Position numbers and translations under genes: made by a program. The notes under the pieces were generated by a model. It saw only the letters and a list, made by a program, of their open reading frames with translations. It ran no database searches and was not told the DNA's origin. From Frigidibacter sp. ROC022 (GTDB lineage: Bacteria; Pseudomonadota; Alphaproteobacteria; Rhodobacterales; Rhodobacteraceae), in assembly GCF_024723735.1 (NCBI RefSeq), contig NZ_JANQDU010000001.1, positions 1,116,001-1,180,000 of the forward strand: DNA of 64,000 nt. Direction: 5' to 3'. Of the stretch, positions 36,149-44,901 are shown in pieces. Every line of letters starts with the position of its first letter. The stretch's first letter is position 1.

Positions 36149-37576
36149 ATGACCACGCCACGTCTGACCCGCCAACCCGGCCAACGCCCCGGCACCGGTA
36201 TCGTTCACCTTGGCCTCGGCGCCTTCTTCCGGGCCCATGGCGCGATCTACATCGCCGAGGCGATGGCGGCGCATCCCGGCGACTGGGGAATTCTGGGGGT
36301 CAGCCTGAAGAGCCCCGGCACCCGCGACGCGCTGCAGCCGCAGGGCTGGGATTATACCGCGGTGGAGCAGGGGCCGGATGGAGAGATTCCACGGGTCGTC
36401 AACGTGTTGAATGGCGTTCTTGTAGCGCCCGAGGACCCCGGCGCAGTGCTGGCGGCGATGGCTGATCCGGCGGTCAAGATCGTCTCTCTTACCGTCACCG
36501 AGAAGGGCTATTGCCACGAACCCGCGACCGGAGAGCTGGATTTCGACCATGTCGATATCATCCATGACATGGAACACGAGATGCCGCGCTCGGCCCCCGG
36601 CTATCTGGTGCGGGCGCTGGCGATGCGTCGCCGGGCCGGGCTGAAACCCTTTACCGTGATGACCTGCGACAACCTGCCGGAGAACGGCAAGGTGGTCCGC
36701 AAGGTGGTGTTGAGCCTGGCGCGGGTCATCGATCCCGGCCTGGCCGACTGGATCGAGACAAGGGGCGCCTTCCCCTCGACCATGGTCGACCGGATCGTGC
36801 CGGCGACCAAGCCCGAGGATATCGCCCGGCTGGCCAAGGCGACCGGGCGGCTGGACGAGGCCCCGGTGATGCACGAACCGTTCCGGCAATGGGTGATCGA
36901 GGATGATTTCGTCGATGGCCGGCCGGATTTCTCGGCCGTCGGCGTGCAGATGGTCCGCGACGTGACGCCCTATGAACACATGAAGCTGCGGATGCTGAAC
37001 GGCACCCATTCCAGCCTGGCCTATCTGGGCTATCTGGCCGGGCACGAGACGATCGCCGATACCGTCGCCGATCCGGTCTTTGCCGCCTATGTCCAGCACC
37101 TCTGGCAGCGCGAGATCATCCCGGCGTTGACGCCGCCGCCGGGGGAAAGCCTGACGGCCTATGCCGAGGCGCTGCTGGCGCGCTATCGCAATCCGGCGAT
37201 CCGGCACCGGACCTGGCAGATCGCCATGGACGGCAGCCAGAAACTGCCGCAGCGGCTGCTGGGCACCCTGCGCGAGAACGCGGCGGCCGGGCGGGACAGC
37301 GCCGGCCTGCTGCTCGCCGTGGCGGGCTGGATGCGCTATGTCGGCGGGGTGGACGAGAAAGGCCAGCCGATCGAGGTCAAGGACCCGCTGGCGGCCCGGC
37401 TGCGGGCGCTGTCGGATAGCGCTGAAACGCCCGAGGGCAAGGTTGCGGCGCTGCTCGGCGTGACCGAGATCTTCTCGCCCGACCAGGCCGCCGGTCTCAA
37501 ACCCGGGGTGACCGCGGCCTATCGCTCTCTGCTGGAACTCGGCTCCCGGGGGGCGGCGCAGAAGATTGCCGGATAG
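36149..37576 (+). CDS. uxuB: Mannitol dehydrogenase-family oxidoreductase, probable fructuronate reductase
   Basis: A 475-residue polyol-specific long-chain dehydrogenase. It has an N-terminal NAD-binding strand (IVHLGLGAFFRAHGA), the EKGYCHEP segment, PSTMVDRIVPA, and the catalytic Lys-Asn-His set in MKLRMLNGTHSSLAYLG. In this uronate cluster the likely reaction is fructuronate to mannonate. A mannitol or arabinitol dehydrogenase is possible, because mannonate dehydratase (uxuA), needed next, is absent from the window. Confidence 0.82.
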   Translation: MTTPRLTRQPGQRPGTGIVHLGLGAFFRAHGAIYIAEAMAAHPGDWGILGVSLKSPGTRDALQPQGWDYTAVEQGPDGEIPRVVNVLNGVLVAPEDPGAVLAAMADPAVKIVSLTVTEKGYCHEPATGELDFDHVDIIHDMEHEMPRSAPGYLVRALAMRRRAGLKPFTVMTCDNLPENGKVVRKVVLSLARVIDPGLADWIETRGAFPSTMVDRIVPATKPEDIARLAKATGRLDEAPVMHEPFRQWVIEDDFVDGRPDFSAVGVQMVRDVTPYEHMKLRMLNGTHSSLAYLGYLAGHETIADTVADPVFAAYVQHLWQREIIPALTPPPGESLTAYAEALLARYRNPAIRHRTWQIAMDGSQKLPQRLLGTLRENAAAGRDSAGLLLAVAGWMRYVGGVDEKGQPIEVKDPLAARLRALSDSAETPEGKVAALLGVTEIFSPDQAAGLKPGVTAAYRSLLELGSRGAAQKIAG

Positions 37577-37676
37577 CGGTCGTCCGGCAGGATTGCGGCG
37601 TTGACCTTGGTCGAAGCCGCGGCATAGCTTTGGCCCGACAATTGGCGCCGGGCGGTGCCGCTGCTGGGAGATCATC

Positions 37677-38735
37677 ATGAAGACCATCAAGGGGCCTGCG
37701 CTGTTCCTGGCGCAGTTCGCGGACGATACGGCGCCGTTCAACTCCTGGGGCGCGATCACCAGATGGGCGGCCGATTGCGGTTATGTCGGGGTGCAGGTGC
37801 CCAGTTGGGATGCGCGGCTGTTCGACCTGGCCAAGGCGGCCGAGTCCAAGGACTACTGCGATGCCTTCAAGGCCGAGGCGGCCGAGAACGGGATCGAGGT
37901 GACCGAGCTTTCGACCCATTTGCAGGGCCAGCTGGTGGCGGTGCATCCGGCCTATGACACCGCCTTCGACGGTTTCGCGGCGCCCGAGGTGCGGGGCAAT
38001 CCGGCGGCGCGTCAGGAATGGGCCGTCGATCAGGTGAAGAAGGCGATACAAGCCTCTAGAAACCTTGGGATTTCCGCGCAGGCCACTTTCTCGGGCGCGC
38101 TTGCCTGGCCCTATGTCTACCCTTGGCCGCAGCGCCCGGCGGGGCTGATCGAAACCGCCTTCGACGAACTGGCGAAGCGCTGGCGACCGATCCTGGACCA
38201 TGCCGAGGAACATGGTGTCGATCTCTGCTATGAAATCCATCCCGGCGAGGATCTGCATGACGGGGTCAGCTTCGAGATGTTCCTGGAGCGGGTCGGCGGC
38301 CATGCGCGCGCCAGGATGCTGTATGATCCCAGTCACTACGTCCTGCAATGCCTTGATTACATTGACAACCTGGATATCTACGCGGACCGGATCGGGATGT
38401 TCCACGTCAAGGATGCCGAATTCAACCCGACCGGGCGGCAGGGTGTCTATGGCGGCTACCAGAGCTGGGTGGACCGTGCCGGCCGGTTCCGCAGCCTGGG
38501 CGACGGGCAGGTGGATTTCGGGGCCGTCTTCTCGAAACTCGCGGCGATGGATTTCGACGGCTGGGCGGTGGTCGAGTGGGAATGCTGCCTGAAGCATCCC
38601 GAGGACGGCGCCCGGGAAGGTGCGCAATTCGTCAAGGATCACATCATCCGGGTGACCGAGCGGGCCTTTGACGATTTCGCGGATGCCGGCACCGACGAGG
38701 CGGCGAACCGGAAGATGCTGGGTCTCCAGGTCTGA
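37677..38735 (+). CDS. Sugar phosphate isomerase/epimerase (xylose isomerase-like TIM barrel)
   Basis: A 352-residue TIM-barrel protein of the AP-endonuclease-2/xylose isomerase-like group. Metal-site residues are visible in LCYEIHPGEDLH, MLYDPSHYVLQ, MFHVKDAEF and VVEWECC. The GGGAG site precedes the ATG by seven bases. These proteins usually work with a Gfo/Idh/MocA dehydrogenase on keto-sugars. Such a dehydrogenase lies at 42922, with the amaBA block between them. The substrate is unknown. Confidence 0.86.
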   Translation: MKTIKGPALFLAQFADDTAPFNSWGAITRWAADCGYVGVQVPSWDARLFDLAKAAESKDYCDAFKAEAAENGIEVTELSTHLQGQLVAVHPAYDTAFDGFAAPEVRGNPAARQEWAVDQVKKAIQASRNLGISAQATFSGALAWPYVYPWPQRPAGLIETAFDELAKRWRPILDHAEEHGVDLCYEIHPGEDLHDGVSFEMFLERVGGHARARMLYDPSHYVLQCLDYIDNLDIYADRIGMFHVKDAEFNPTGRQGVYGGYQSWVDRAGRFRSLGDGQVDFGAVFSKLAAMDFDGWAVVEWECCLKHPEDGAREGAQFVKDHIIRVTERAFDDFADAGTDEAANRKMLGLQV

Positions 38736-38780
38736 ACTCTCAGCAGGTTGTGCACCCGGATCGGGGGCAGGCGGCAATCG

Positions 38781-39665
38781 CTAGATCTGGGTTCTCAGCC
38801 ACTGCTCGAACATCCGGCAGGGGGCAAAGGGCGCGTCGGTCTTGGGCCAGACAAGGTAGTAGTCGCCGATGCTGATCGGCGCGACGCCGGGGGCCGCGAC
38901 CAGGCGGCCGTCCGCGATTTCCTGATCGATCAGGAAGGTCGGCGCCAGCGCCACGCCCATCCCGTGCACCGCCGCCTGCACGATCGAGGCGAACTGGTCC
39001 ACCAGCATGCCGCGGGGGGGCGCGACCTCGAACCCCAGCTGACGCGCCCAGTTTTCCCAGGCGTCGGGCCGGGAATCGAGATGCAGCAGGGGCAAGGCGA
39101 AGATCGAGGCCGGATCGCCGGGGATGAAGCCTGCCGCCATTTCGGGCGCCGCCACGGCGATCACCTCTTCGCGCATCAGCTTCAGATGGTGAACCTCGGG
39201 CCAGTCGGGCTGTCCGAAATGGATCGCCGCGTGAAAGGCTTCCTCGCGGAAATCGAACGGCGTCAGGCGGGTGCCGAGATTGACCGTCACCTGCGGGTGG
39301 CGGCGGACGAAATCGGGCAGCTTCGGCGCCAGCCAGCGCATGCCGAAGGCAGGCAGGATCGCCAGGTTCAACAGACCTCCGGTCGGGTTCGCCTTCAGCC
39401 GCAGGCTGGCATTGGCGATCTGTTCCAGCCCCCGCCGGACCTCGTTGGCATAGCTCTGCGCCGCGGCGGTGAGGGTGATCCGCTTGCGGTTCCGGATGAA
39501 GAGGTCGGTGTCGAGATACTCTTCCAGCACCCGCAACTGACGGCTGACGGCGCTTTGCGACAGCCCGAGTTCCCGCCCCGATACCGTGACATTGCCGGTC
39601 CGGGCGAAGGCTTCGAGCGCGCGCAAGGCCGAGATCGGGGGCAGGAACCGCTTGGGTGGCGACAT
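38781..39665 (-). CDS. LysR-family regulator, GcvA-like, beside amaBA
   Basis: A 294-residue LysR protein: LPPISALRALEAFARTGNVTVSGRELGLSQSAVSRQLRVLEEYL is the helix-turn-helix, and the effector domain has the GcvA-like TVNLGTRLTPFDF pattern. The ATG at 39665 is used; a longer frame upstream lacks family resemblance. It is divergent from amaB, so regulation of pipecolate catabolism is inferred. It is convergent with the TIM-barrel gene. Confidence 0.9.
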   Translation of the reverse strand: MSPPKRFLPPISALRALEAFARTGNVTVSGRELGLSQSAVSRQLRVLEEYLDTDLFIRNRKRITLTAAAQSYANEVRRGLEQIANASLRLKANPTGGLLNLAILPAFGMRWLAPKLPDFVRRHPQVTVNLGTRLTPFDFREEAFHAAIHFGQPDWPEVHHLKLMREEVIAVAAPEMAAGFIPGDPASIFALPLLHLDSRPDAWENWARQLGFEVAPPRGMLVDQFASIVQAAVHGMGVALAPTFLIDQEIADGRLVAAPGVAPISIGDYYLVWPKTDAPFAPCRMFEQWLRTQI

Positions 39666-39939
39666 GGGTATTCCGATTCTGCATACTGTAGCGGGTAAAT
39701 CCGTTTCCCATGGCGCCGCTTCTGATGTCAAATCCGGTGCTGAAACTGCAGTGCGAGTTCAGGCCGATGCTCCGCTCTTGGACATACATGGTTAGCCCGA
39801 CATCCGCGCCGGCACCTGGCCGTTGCCGAGCCCGTCCCGAAACCTCGCGCCTGCAAATGCATATTCACTTCGCTCATACGTTGCTTCTGCCAGCCCGCCG
39901 CAGAGCCGACCCGAGCCCTTGACCCGAACTGGAGCCGAC

Positions 39940-41442
39940 ATGCCCTATCAGGATATCCTCACCGCCTGCGCCCTTGGCCCGGACCAGACCGCCGGCGGCA
40001 CGCTGAAGGTCACGACCCCGATCGACGGCAGCGAGATCGCCGCGGTGCCGGTTCATTCGGTGGACGATGCCGAGGCCGCCATCGCCCGCGGCAAGGCCGC
40101 CTTCCTGGCCTGGCGCCGGGTGCCCGCGCCGCGGCGGGGCGAGTTGGTCCGCCTGCTGGGCGAGGAACTGCGCCGGGAGAAACAGAACCTCGGTCGTCTG
40201 GTCACGCTGGAATGCGGAAAGATCTATCAGGAGGGGCTGGGCGAGGTGCAGGAGATGATCGACATCTGCGACTTCGCGGTCGGTCTCTCGCGTCAGCTCT
40301 ACGGCCTGACCATCGCTTCGGAACGGCCGGGCCATGCCATGCGCGAGACCTGGCAGCCGCTGGGGCTCTGCGCCATCATCACCGCCTTCAACTTCCCCGC
40401 CGCGCCCTGGTGCTGGAATGCGGCGCTGGCGCTGGTCTGCGGCGATCCGGTGATCGCCAAACCTTCGGAAAAGACCCCGCTGACCCAGCTTGCGATCCAG
40501 AAGATCTGTGACCGGGTCTGTGCGGCCTTCGGTCCCGAGGCGCCGGAAGGGCTGATCCAGACCCTGATCGGCGAGCGCGACCTCGGCCAGGTGCTGACCC
40601 GGTCCCGCGACGTGGCGCTGGTCTCGGCCACCGGCTCTGTCGCCATGGGCAAGGCCGTCGCCGCCGACATGGCGCAGCGGCTGGGCAAGACCATCCTGGA
40701 ACTGGGCGGCAACAACGCGATGATCGTGGCCCCGTCGGCCGATCTCGAAATGGCGGTCCGGGCGATCGTGTTTTCCGCGGTCGGCACCGCCGGGCAGCGC
40801 TGCACCTCGCTGCGGCGGCTGATCGTGCATGAAGACATCTACGACGCGCTGGTGGCGCGGCTGGTGAAGGTCTACGAAGGTCTGGCCATCGGCGATCCGC
40901 TCGACCCCGGCACGCTGGTCGGGCCGCTGATCGACGAGGCGGCGGCAGAGGCCATGGCCCAGGCGCTGGAGAGCGCCAAGGCCGAGGGCGGTACGGTCCA
41001 CGGCGGCACCCGGGCGCTGACCAACCGGTTCCCCGACGCGGCCTATGTCACCCCGGCCATCGTCGAGATGCCCAGGCAGAGCGCCATCATGCACCGCGAG
41101 ACCTTCGCGCCGATCCTCTATGCGGTGAAATACTCCGATCTGGACGAGGCCATCGCCCTGCAGAACGCGGTGCCGCAGGGCCTGTCGTCCTGCATCTTCT
41201 CGACCGACCTGCGCGAGACCGAGTATTTTCTTTCCGCGCAGGGGTCCGATTGCGGCATTGCCAATGTGAACATCGGCCCGTCCGGGGCCGAGATCGGCGG
41301 CGCCTTCGGGGGCGAGAAAGAGACCGGCGGCGGCCGCGAGAGCGGCTCGGATGCCTGGCGGTCCTACATGCGGCGGCAGACCAGCACGGTGAACTACTCT
41401 CGCGAGCTGCCGCTGGCGCAGGGCATCTCCTTCGATATCTGA
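39940..41442 (+). CDS. amaB: L-piperidine-6-carboxylate / alpha-aminoadipic semialdehyde dehydrogenase
   Basis: A 500-residue ALDH7-family dehydrogenase. The catalytic C288 is in GTAGQRCTSLRR, and the general base E254 is in LELGG. The C-terminal GPSGAEIGGAFGGEKETGGGRESGSDAW segment is a strong ALDH7 signature. It oxidises piperidine-6-carboxylate, in equilibrium with aminoadipate semialdehyde, to 2-aminoadipate in lysine catabolism. GGAG precedes the ATG at 39940; an in-frame start 39 codons upstream is rejected. It is followed five bases later by amaA. Confidence 0.92.
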   Translation: MPYQDILTACALGPDQTAGGTLKVTTPIDGSEIAAVPVHSVDDAEAAIARGKAAFLAWRRVPAPRRGELVRLLGEELRREKQNLGRLVTLECGKIYQEGLGEVQEMIDICDFAVGLSRQLYGLTIASERPGHAMRETWQPLGLCAIITAFNFPAAPWCWNAALALVCGDPVIAKPSEKTPLTQLAIQKICDRVCAAFGPEAPEGLIQTLIGERDLGQVLTRSRDVALVSATGSVAMGKAVAADMAQRLGKTILELGGNNAMIVAPSADLEMAVRAIVFSAVGTAGQRCTSLRRLIVHEDIYDALVARLVKVYEGLAIGDPLDPGTLVGPLIDEAAAEAMAQALESAKAEGGTVHGGTRALTNRFPDAAYVTPAIVEMPRQSAIMHRETFAPILYAVKYSDLDEAIALQNAVPQGLSSCIFSTDLRETEYFLSAQGSDCGIANVNIGPSGAEIGGAFGGEKETGGGRESGSDAWRSYMRRQTSTVNYSRELPLAQGISFDI

Positions 41443-41447
41443 CGCCG

Positions 41448-42743
41448 ATGCCCGCCAATCCCCCCGACAGTCTCTGGCAGCGGACCACGCCCGAGTCTCG
41501 CAGCTATCCGGCGCTCGACGGCGCGGTGAGCGCCGATGTCGCGATCATCGGCGGCGGCTTCACCGGCGTTTCGGCGGCCTATCACCTTGCGGTGCAGGGG
41601 GTTTCGGTGGTGCTGCTCGAGGCGGTGACGGTCGGCTTCGGCGGTTCGGGCCGAAATGTGGGGCTGGTGAATGCCGGGCTCTGGACCCCGCCCGACGCGG
41701 TCGAGGAGAAGCTGGGGCAGGAGGTCGGGGCGGAGCTGAACCGGGCCCTGGCGGCGGGGCCGGAACTGGTCTTCGACCTGATCGAGAGCCAGCAGATCAA
41801 TTGCGAGGCGACGCGCTGCGGCACCCTGCATTGCGCCCATTCCGCCGCCGGGCTGCGCGACCTGGAGCGGCGCGCGGCCCAGCAATGGGCGCGGGGCGCG
41901 CCGGTCCGGCTGCTCGATGCCGAGGAAACCGCGCGGCGCACCGGATCGCCGGCCTTCCACGGCGCGCTCTGGGATGCCCGGGCCGGCACGATCCAGCCGC
42001 TGGCCTATGTCCAGGGGCTGGCGCGGGCGGCGGCCGCGCAGGGGGCCCGGCTGCACGAGCGCTCGGCGGTGACCGGGATGGTCCGGGACGGTGATCACTG
42101 GCGGTTGCGCACGGCGGGCGGCGAGGTGCGGGCGGCGCGACTGATCCAGGCGACCAATGCCTATGGCAGCGACGGGGTGCCGGCCAACCCGGTCACCCTG
42201 GCGCATTACTTTCAACTGGCGACCGCGCCGCTGCCCAGGTCGCTGCTCCGCGGCATCCTGGCCGGCGGCGAAGGCTGCTGGGATACGGCGCTGATCATGT
42301 CGTCGTTCCGGCTCGACCGGGCCGGGCGGATGATCTTCGGCGCCCTGGGCAATCTGGACGGCGCCGGGGGCCGTGCGCATCGCGGCTGGGCGCGGCGTAA
42401 GTTGGCGGCCCTGTTCCCGCAGCTGGCGGGCGTCCCGTTCGAGCAGGACTGGACCGGCCGCATCGCCATGACATCGACCTATCTGCCCCGGGTGCAGGCC
42501 CTGGGCGAGGGGGCTGTCTCGATCTTCGGCTATTCCGGCCGCGGGATTTCCCCCGGCACCGTCTTCGGCCGCGCCGCCGCCGACTGGGCGACGGGACGCG
42601 GCGGCTTTCCGGTGCCGGTCCTTCCTGCCGGTCCCGGCCCGCGCAACCCGCTGAAGGCGCTCTACTGCGAGACTGGCGCGGTCCTGACCCATCTGGCCGA
42701 TGCCCGCCTGTCCCGGGGGGGCAGGGCGGCACCTGCCGGATGA
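41448..42743 (+). CDS. amaA: FAD-dependent oxidoreductase, probable L-pipecolate oxidase
   Basis: A 431-residue DAO-family flavoprotein with the N-terminal dinucleotide motif GGGFTG (35-40), the GGSGRNVGLVNAG segment and a C-terminal FGYSGRGISPGTVFGRA FAD-binding stretch. Its pairing with amaB suggests oxidation of L-pipecolate to piperidine-6-carboxylate. Start is five bases after amaB's stop. Related enzymes oxidise glycine, putrescine derivatives or sarcosine, so the call rests on context. Confidence 0.82.
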   Translation: MPANPPDSLWQRTTPESRSYPALDGAVSADVAIIGGGFTGVSAAYHLAVQGVSVVLLEAVTVGFGGSGRNVGLVNAGLWTPPDAVEEKLGQEVGAELNRALAAGPELVFDLIESQQINCEATRCGTLHCAHSAAGLRDLERRAAQQWARGAPVRLLDAEETARRTGSPAFHGALWDARAGTIQPLAYVQGLARAAAAQGARLHERSAVTGMVRDGDHWRLRTAGGEVRAARLIQATNAYGSDGVPANPVTLAHYFQLATAPLPRSLLRGILAGGEGCWDTALIMSSFRLDRAGRMIFGALGNLDGAGGRAHRGWARRKLAALFPQLAGVPFEQDWTGRIAMTSTYLPRVQALGEGAVSIFGYSGRGISPGTVFGRAAADWATGRGGFPVPVLPAGPGPRNPLKALYCETGAVLTHLADARLSRGGRAAPAG

Positions 42744-42921
42744 GCGCCCCGGCCTGCCGGCCCCGTGCCGGAAGGATCGGCCTCTCGATCATTGACGCGG
42801 CTTGCACGGCCCCGGTATTGCAGGGGAAATCCGGTGCAAGCGCCGGATCCGAGACCGGAGGCGGGGCAGGCGGGGACGTCTCTGCCGTCCCGCGGGACAC
42901 AGCAAGGCGAAGGGGCAGGGC

Positions 42922-44085
42922 ATGGCGAACTCAGGGGCGACGGATCGGGGCGGGAGAATCCGGCTGGGCATGGTCGGCGGCGGCGAGGGGGCCTTCATCG
43001 GCGCGGTGCACCGGATCGCGGCGCGGCTCGACGATCGCTACGAGCTGGTGGCCGGCGCGCTCTCGGGCAGCGAGGAGAAGTCGATCCGTTCGGGCGTTGC
43101 CCTGGGGCTGGACCCGAAGCGCTGCTATGGCGATTTCAAGCAGATGGCGAGCCGCGAGGCGCGGCGCAAGGACGGGATCGAGGCGGTGGCCGTGGTCACC
43201 CCCAATCACATGCATTTCCCGGCGTCCAAGGAATTCCTGAAGCGCGGCATCCATGTGATCTGCGACAAGCCGCTGACCGCGACCATGGCCGAAGCGCGCG
43301 CCTTCGAGAAGGCGGTGGCGGGGTCCGAGGCGATCTTCTGCCTGACCCACAACTACACCGGCTATCCGATGGTGCGGCAGGCCCGGGCCATGGTGGCGGC
43401 GGGAGAACTGGGCGAAATCCGGCTGCTGCAGGTCGAATATCCGCAGGACTGGCTGAGCGAGCCGCTGGAGAGGACCGACAACAAGCAGGCCGGCTGGCGC
43501 ACCGATCCCAAGCGCTCGGGCGCCGGCGCCCTGGGCGACATCGGCACCCATGCCTACAACCTGGCCTGTTTCGTCACCGGCGATGTCGCGGCCGAGATCT
43601 CGGCGGATGTGCACAGCATCGTCGAGGGCCGCGCGGTGGACGACAATGCGCATGTGATGCTGCGGATGGAGAAGGGCGCCAAGGGGATGCTCTGGTGCTC
43701 GCAGGTCGCGGTGGGCAACGAGAACGGCCTGAAGCTGCGGGTCTATGGCAGCAAGGGCGGCATCGAATGGATGCAGACCGATCCGAACTATCTCTGGTTC
43801 ACGCCTTTCGGAGAGCCGAAGCGGTTGATCACCCGCAACGGCGCCGGAGCGACCGAGGCCGGGATGCGGGTCAGCCGGGTGCCGGCGGGCCATCCCGAGG
43901 GCTACCTGGAAGGCTTTGCGACGATCTACCGCGAAGTGGCCGATGCGATCGTCGCGCGGCGCGAGGGCGCGGCGCCGGACCCGGCGGTCGAGTTCCCCGG
44001 GATCGCCGAGGGCATGGCCGGGATGCGTTTCATCGCCGCCTGCCTGGCGAGTTCGAAGCGCAACGGCGCCTGGGTCAAACCCTGA
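42922..44085 (+). CDS. Gfo/Idh/MocA-family oxidoreductase
   Basis: A 387-residue dehydrogenase: the Rossmann start [48 protein letters not shown] with DKP in place of the usual EKP, and the long [16 protein letters not shown] substrate segment with the catalytic His. These enzymes oxidise or epimerise sugars such as inositols. This subgroup often accompanies TIM-barrel isomerases, as at 37677. The 178-base region upstream holds no gene and probably its promoter. Confidence 0.88.
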   Translation: MANSGATDRGGRIRLGMVGGGEGAFIGAVHRIAARLDDRYELVAGALSGSEEKSIRSGVALGLDPKRCYGDFKQMASREARRKDGIEAVAVVTPNHMHFPASKEFLKRGIHVICDKPLTATMAEARAFEKAVAGSEAIFCLTHNYTGYPMVRQARAMVAAGELGEIRLLQVEYPQDWLSEPLERTDNKQAGWRTDPKRSGAGALGDIGTHAYNLACFVTGDVAAEISADVHSIVEGRAVDDNAHVMLRMEKGAKGMLWCSQVAVGNENGLKLRVYGSKGGIEWMQTDPNYLWFTPFGEPKRLITRNGAGATEAGMRVSRVPAGHPEGYLEGFATIYREVADAIVARREGAAPDPAVEFPGIAEGMAGMRFIAACLASSKRNGAWVKP

Positions 44086-44154
44086 CCGGGCACGGCGGGC
44101 GCCCGGCGCCCGCCGGCCTTCGCTGCGCGGCGGAGCGGGTTACTTCGAATCGGG

Positions 44155-44619
44155 TTACTTGCGGAACTTGTCCAGGCTGACCACCTCGGCATTGCGACGG
44201 GTGCCGTCCTCGGGCGGCGTCGGGTCGCTGGGCGGTTCCTTGTCGTCGCCGCCGTCCTCGGGCGTTTCGGTGGTCTCGAATCGCAGGCCGAATTCCACCG
44301 AGGGATCGACGAATGTCTTGATCGCGTCGAAGGGGATGTAGAGCGGCTCGGGTTGATCACCGAAGTTCAGGGTGACGCCGAAGCCGTCATCGGTGACTTC
44401 CAGATTGTCGTACCAGTGCTGCATCACCACCGTCATCTCGGTCGGATAACGGTCGGACAGCCAGTCGGCCAGTTCGGCATCCGGATGGGTGGTGTCGAAG
44501 GTGATGAAGAAATGGTGGTCGCCGGGCAGTCCGTTGACCGCAACATCGCCCAGAACCTCACGGATCAGGCTCCGCATGGCGCGGTGCATCAGGTTGCCAT
44601 AGTCGATGGTGCGGGCCAT
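44155..44619 (-). CDS. sspB: ClpXP adaptor SspB, alphaproteobacterial type
   Basis: A 154-residue SspB-alpha homologue that delivers ssrA-tagged and other substrates to ClpXP. The core IDYGNLMHRAMRSLIREVL and HHFFITFDTTHPDAELADWLSDRYP matches the family. A Pro/Asp/Glu linker follows, and a C-terminal ClpX-binding tail, AEVVSLDKFRK. It stands alone between the Gfo/Idh gene and a terminator-like element. Confidence 0.92.
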   Translation of the reverse strand: MARTIDYGNLMHRAMRSLIREVLGDVAVNGLPGDHHFFITFDTTHPDAELADWLSDRYPTEMTVVMQHWYDNLEVTDDGFGVTLNFGDQPEPLYIPFDAIKTFVDPSVEFGLRFETTETPEDGGDDKEPPSDPTPPEDGTRRNAEVVSLDKFRK

Positions 44620-44856
44620 CCGAAGTCCCTATTCGCTCGACCTCAAGCATAGGGGATTCGATCCGGAAGGGAAGAGGAGGCGAAGCGGGAAGCTGCCGAA
44701 CCTGCGCCGTGCCGCCGCGGACCGTGACGCCGGGACAGGCAAAGGCCGCGCGCCGCCCTGCCGGGCAAGGGAAATCCGGCCTGCGGAAGCCGGGAAAAGC
44801 CCGTTTGTCTGCCGGCCCCGGGCCCCGGCCGAGGCGCGGGATGCGGGTGCGGGAGC

Positions 44857-44874
44857 CTCCGGCGGGAGTATTTT
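44857..44874 (+). repeat. Dispersed GCCTCCGGCGGG hairpin element
   Basis: CTCC-GGCG-GGAG forms a short stem followed by TATTTT, inside the longer sequence GCCTCCGGCGGGAGTATTT that recurs widely in Rhodobacterales intergenic regions. A close relative is at 51150-51180 on the other strand. It lies between the antiporter end and sspB. Confidence 0.5.
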
Positions 44875-44901
44875 GCACCCAAAGATGGCGCGCCGGCCGG
44901 A

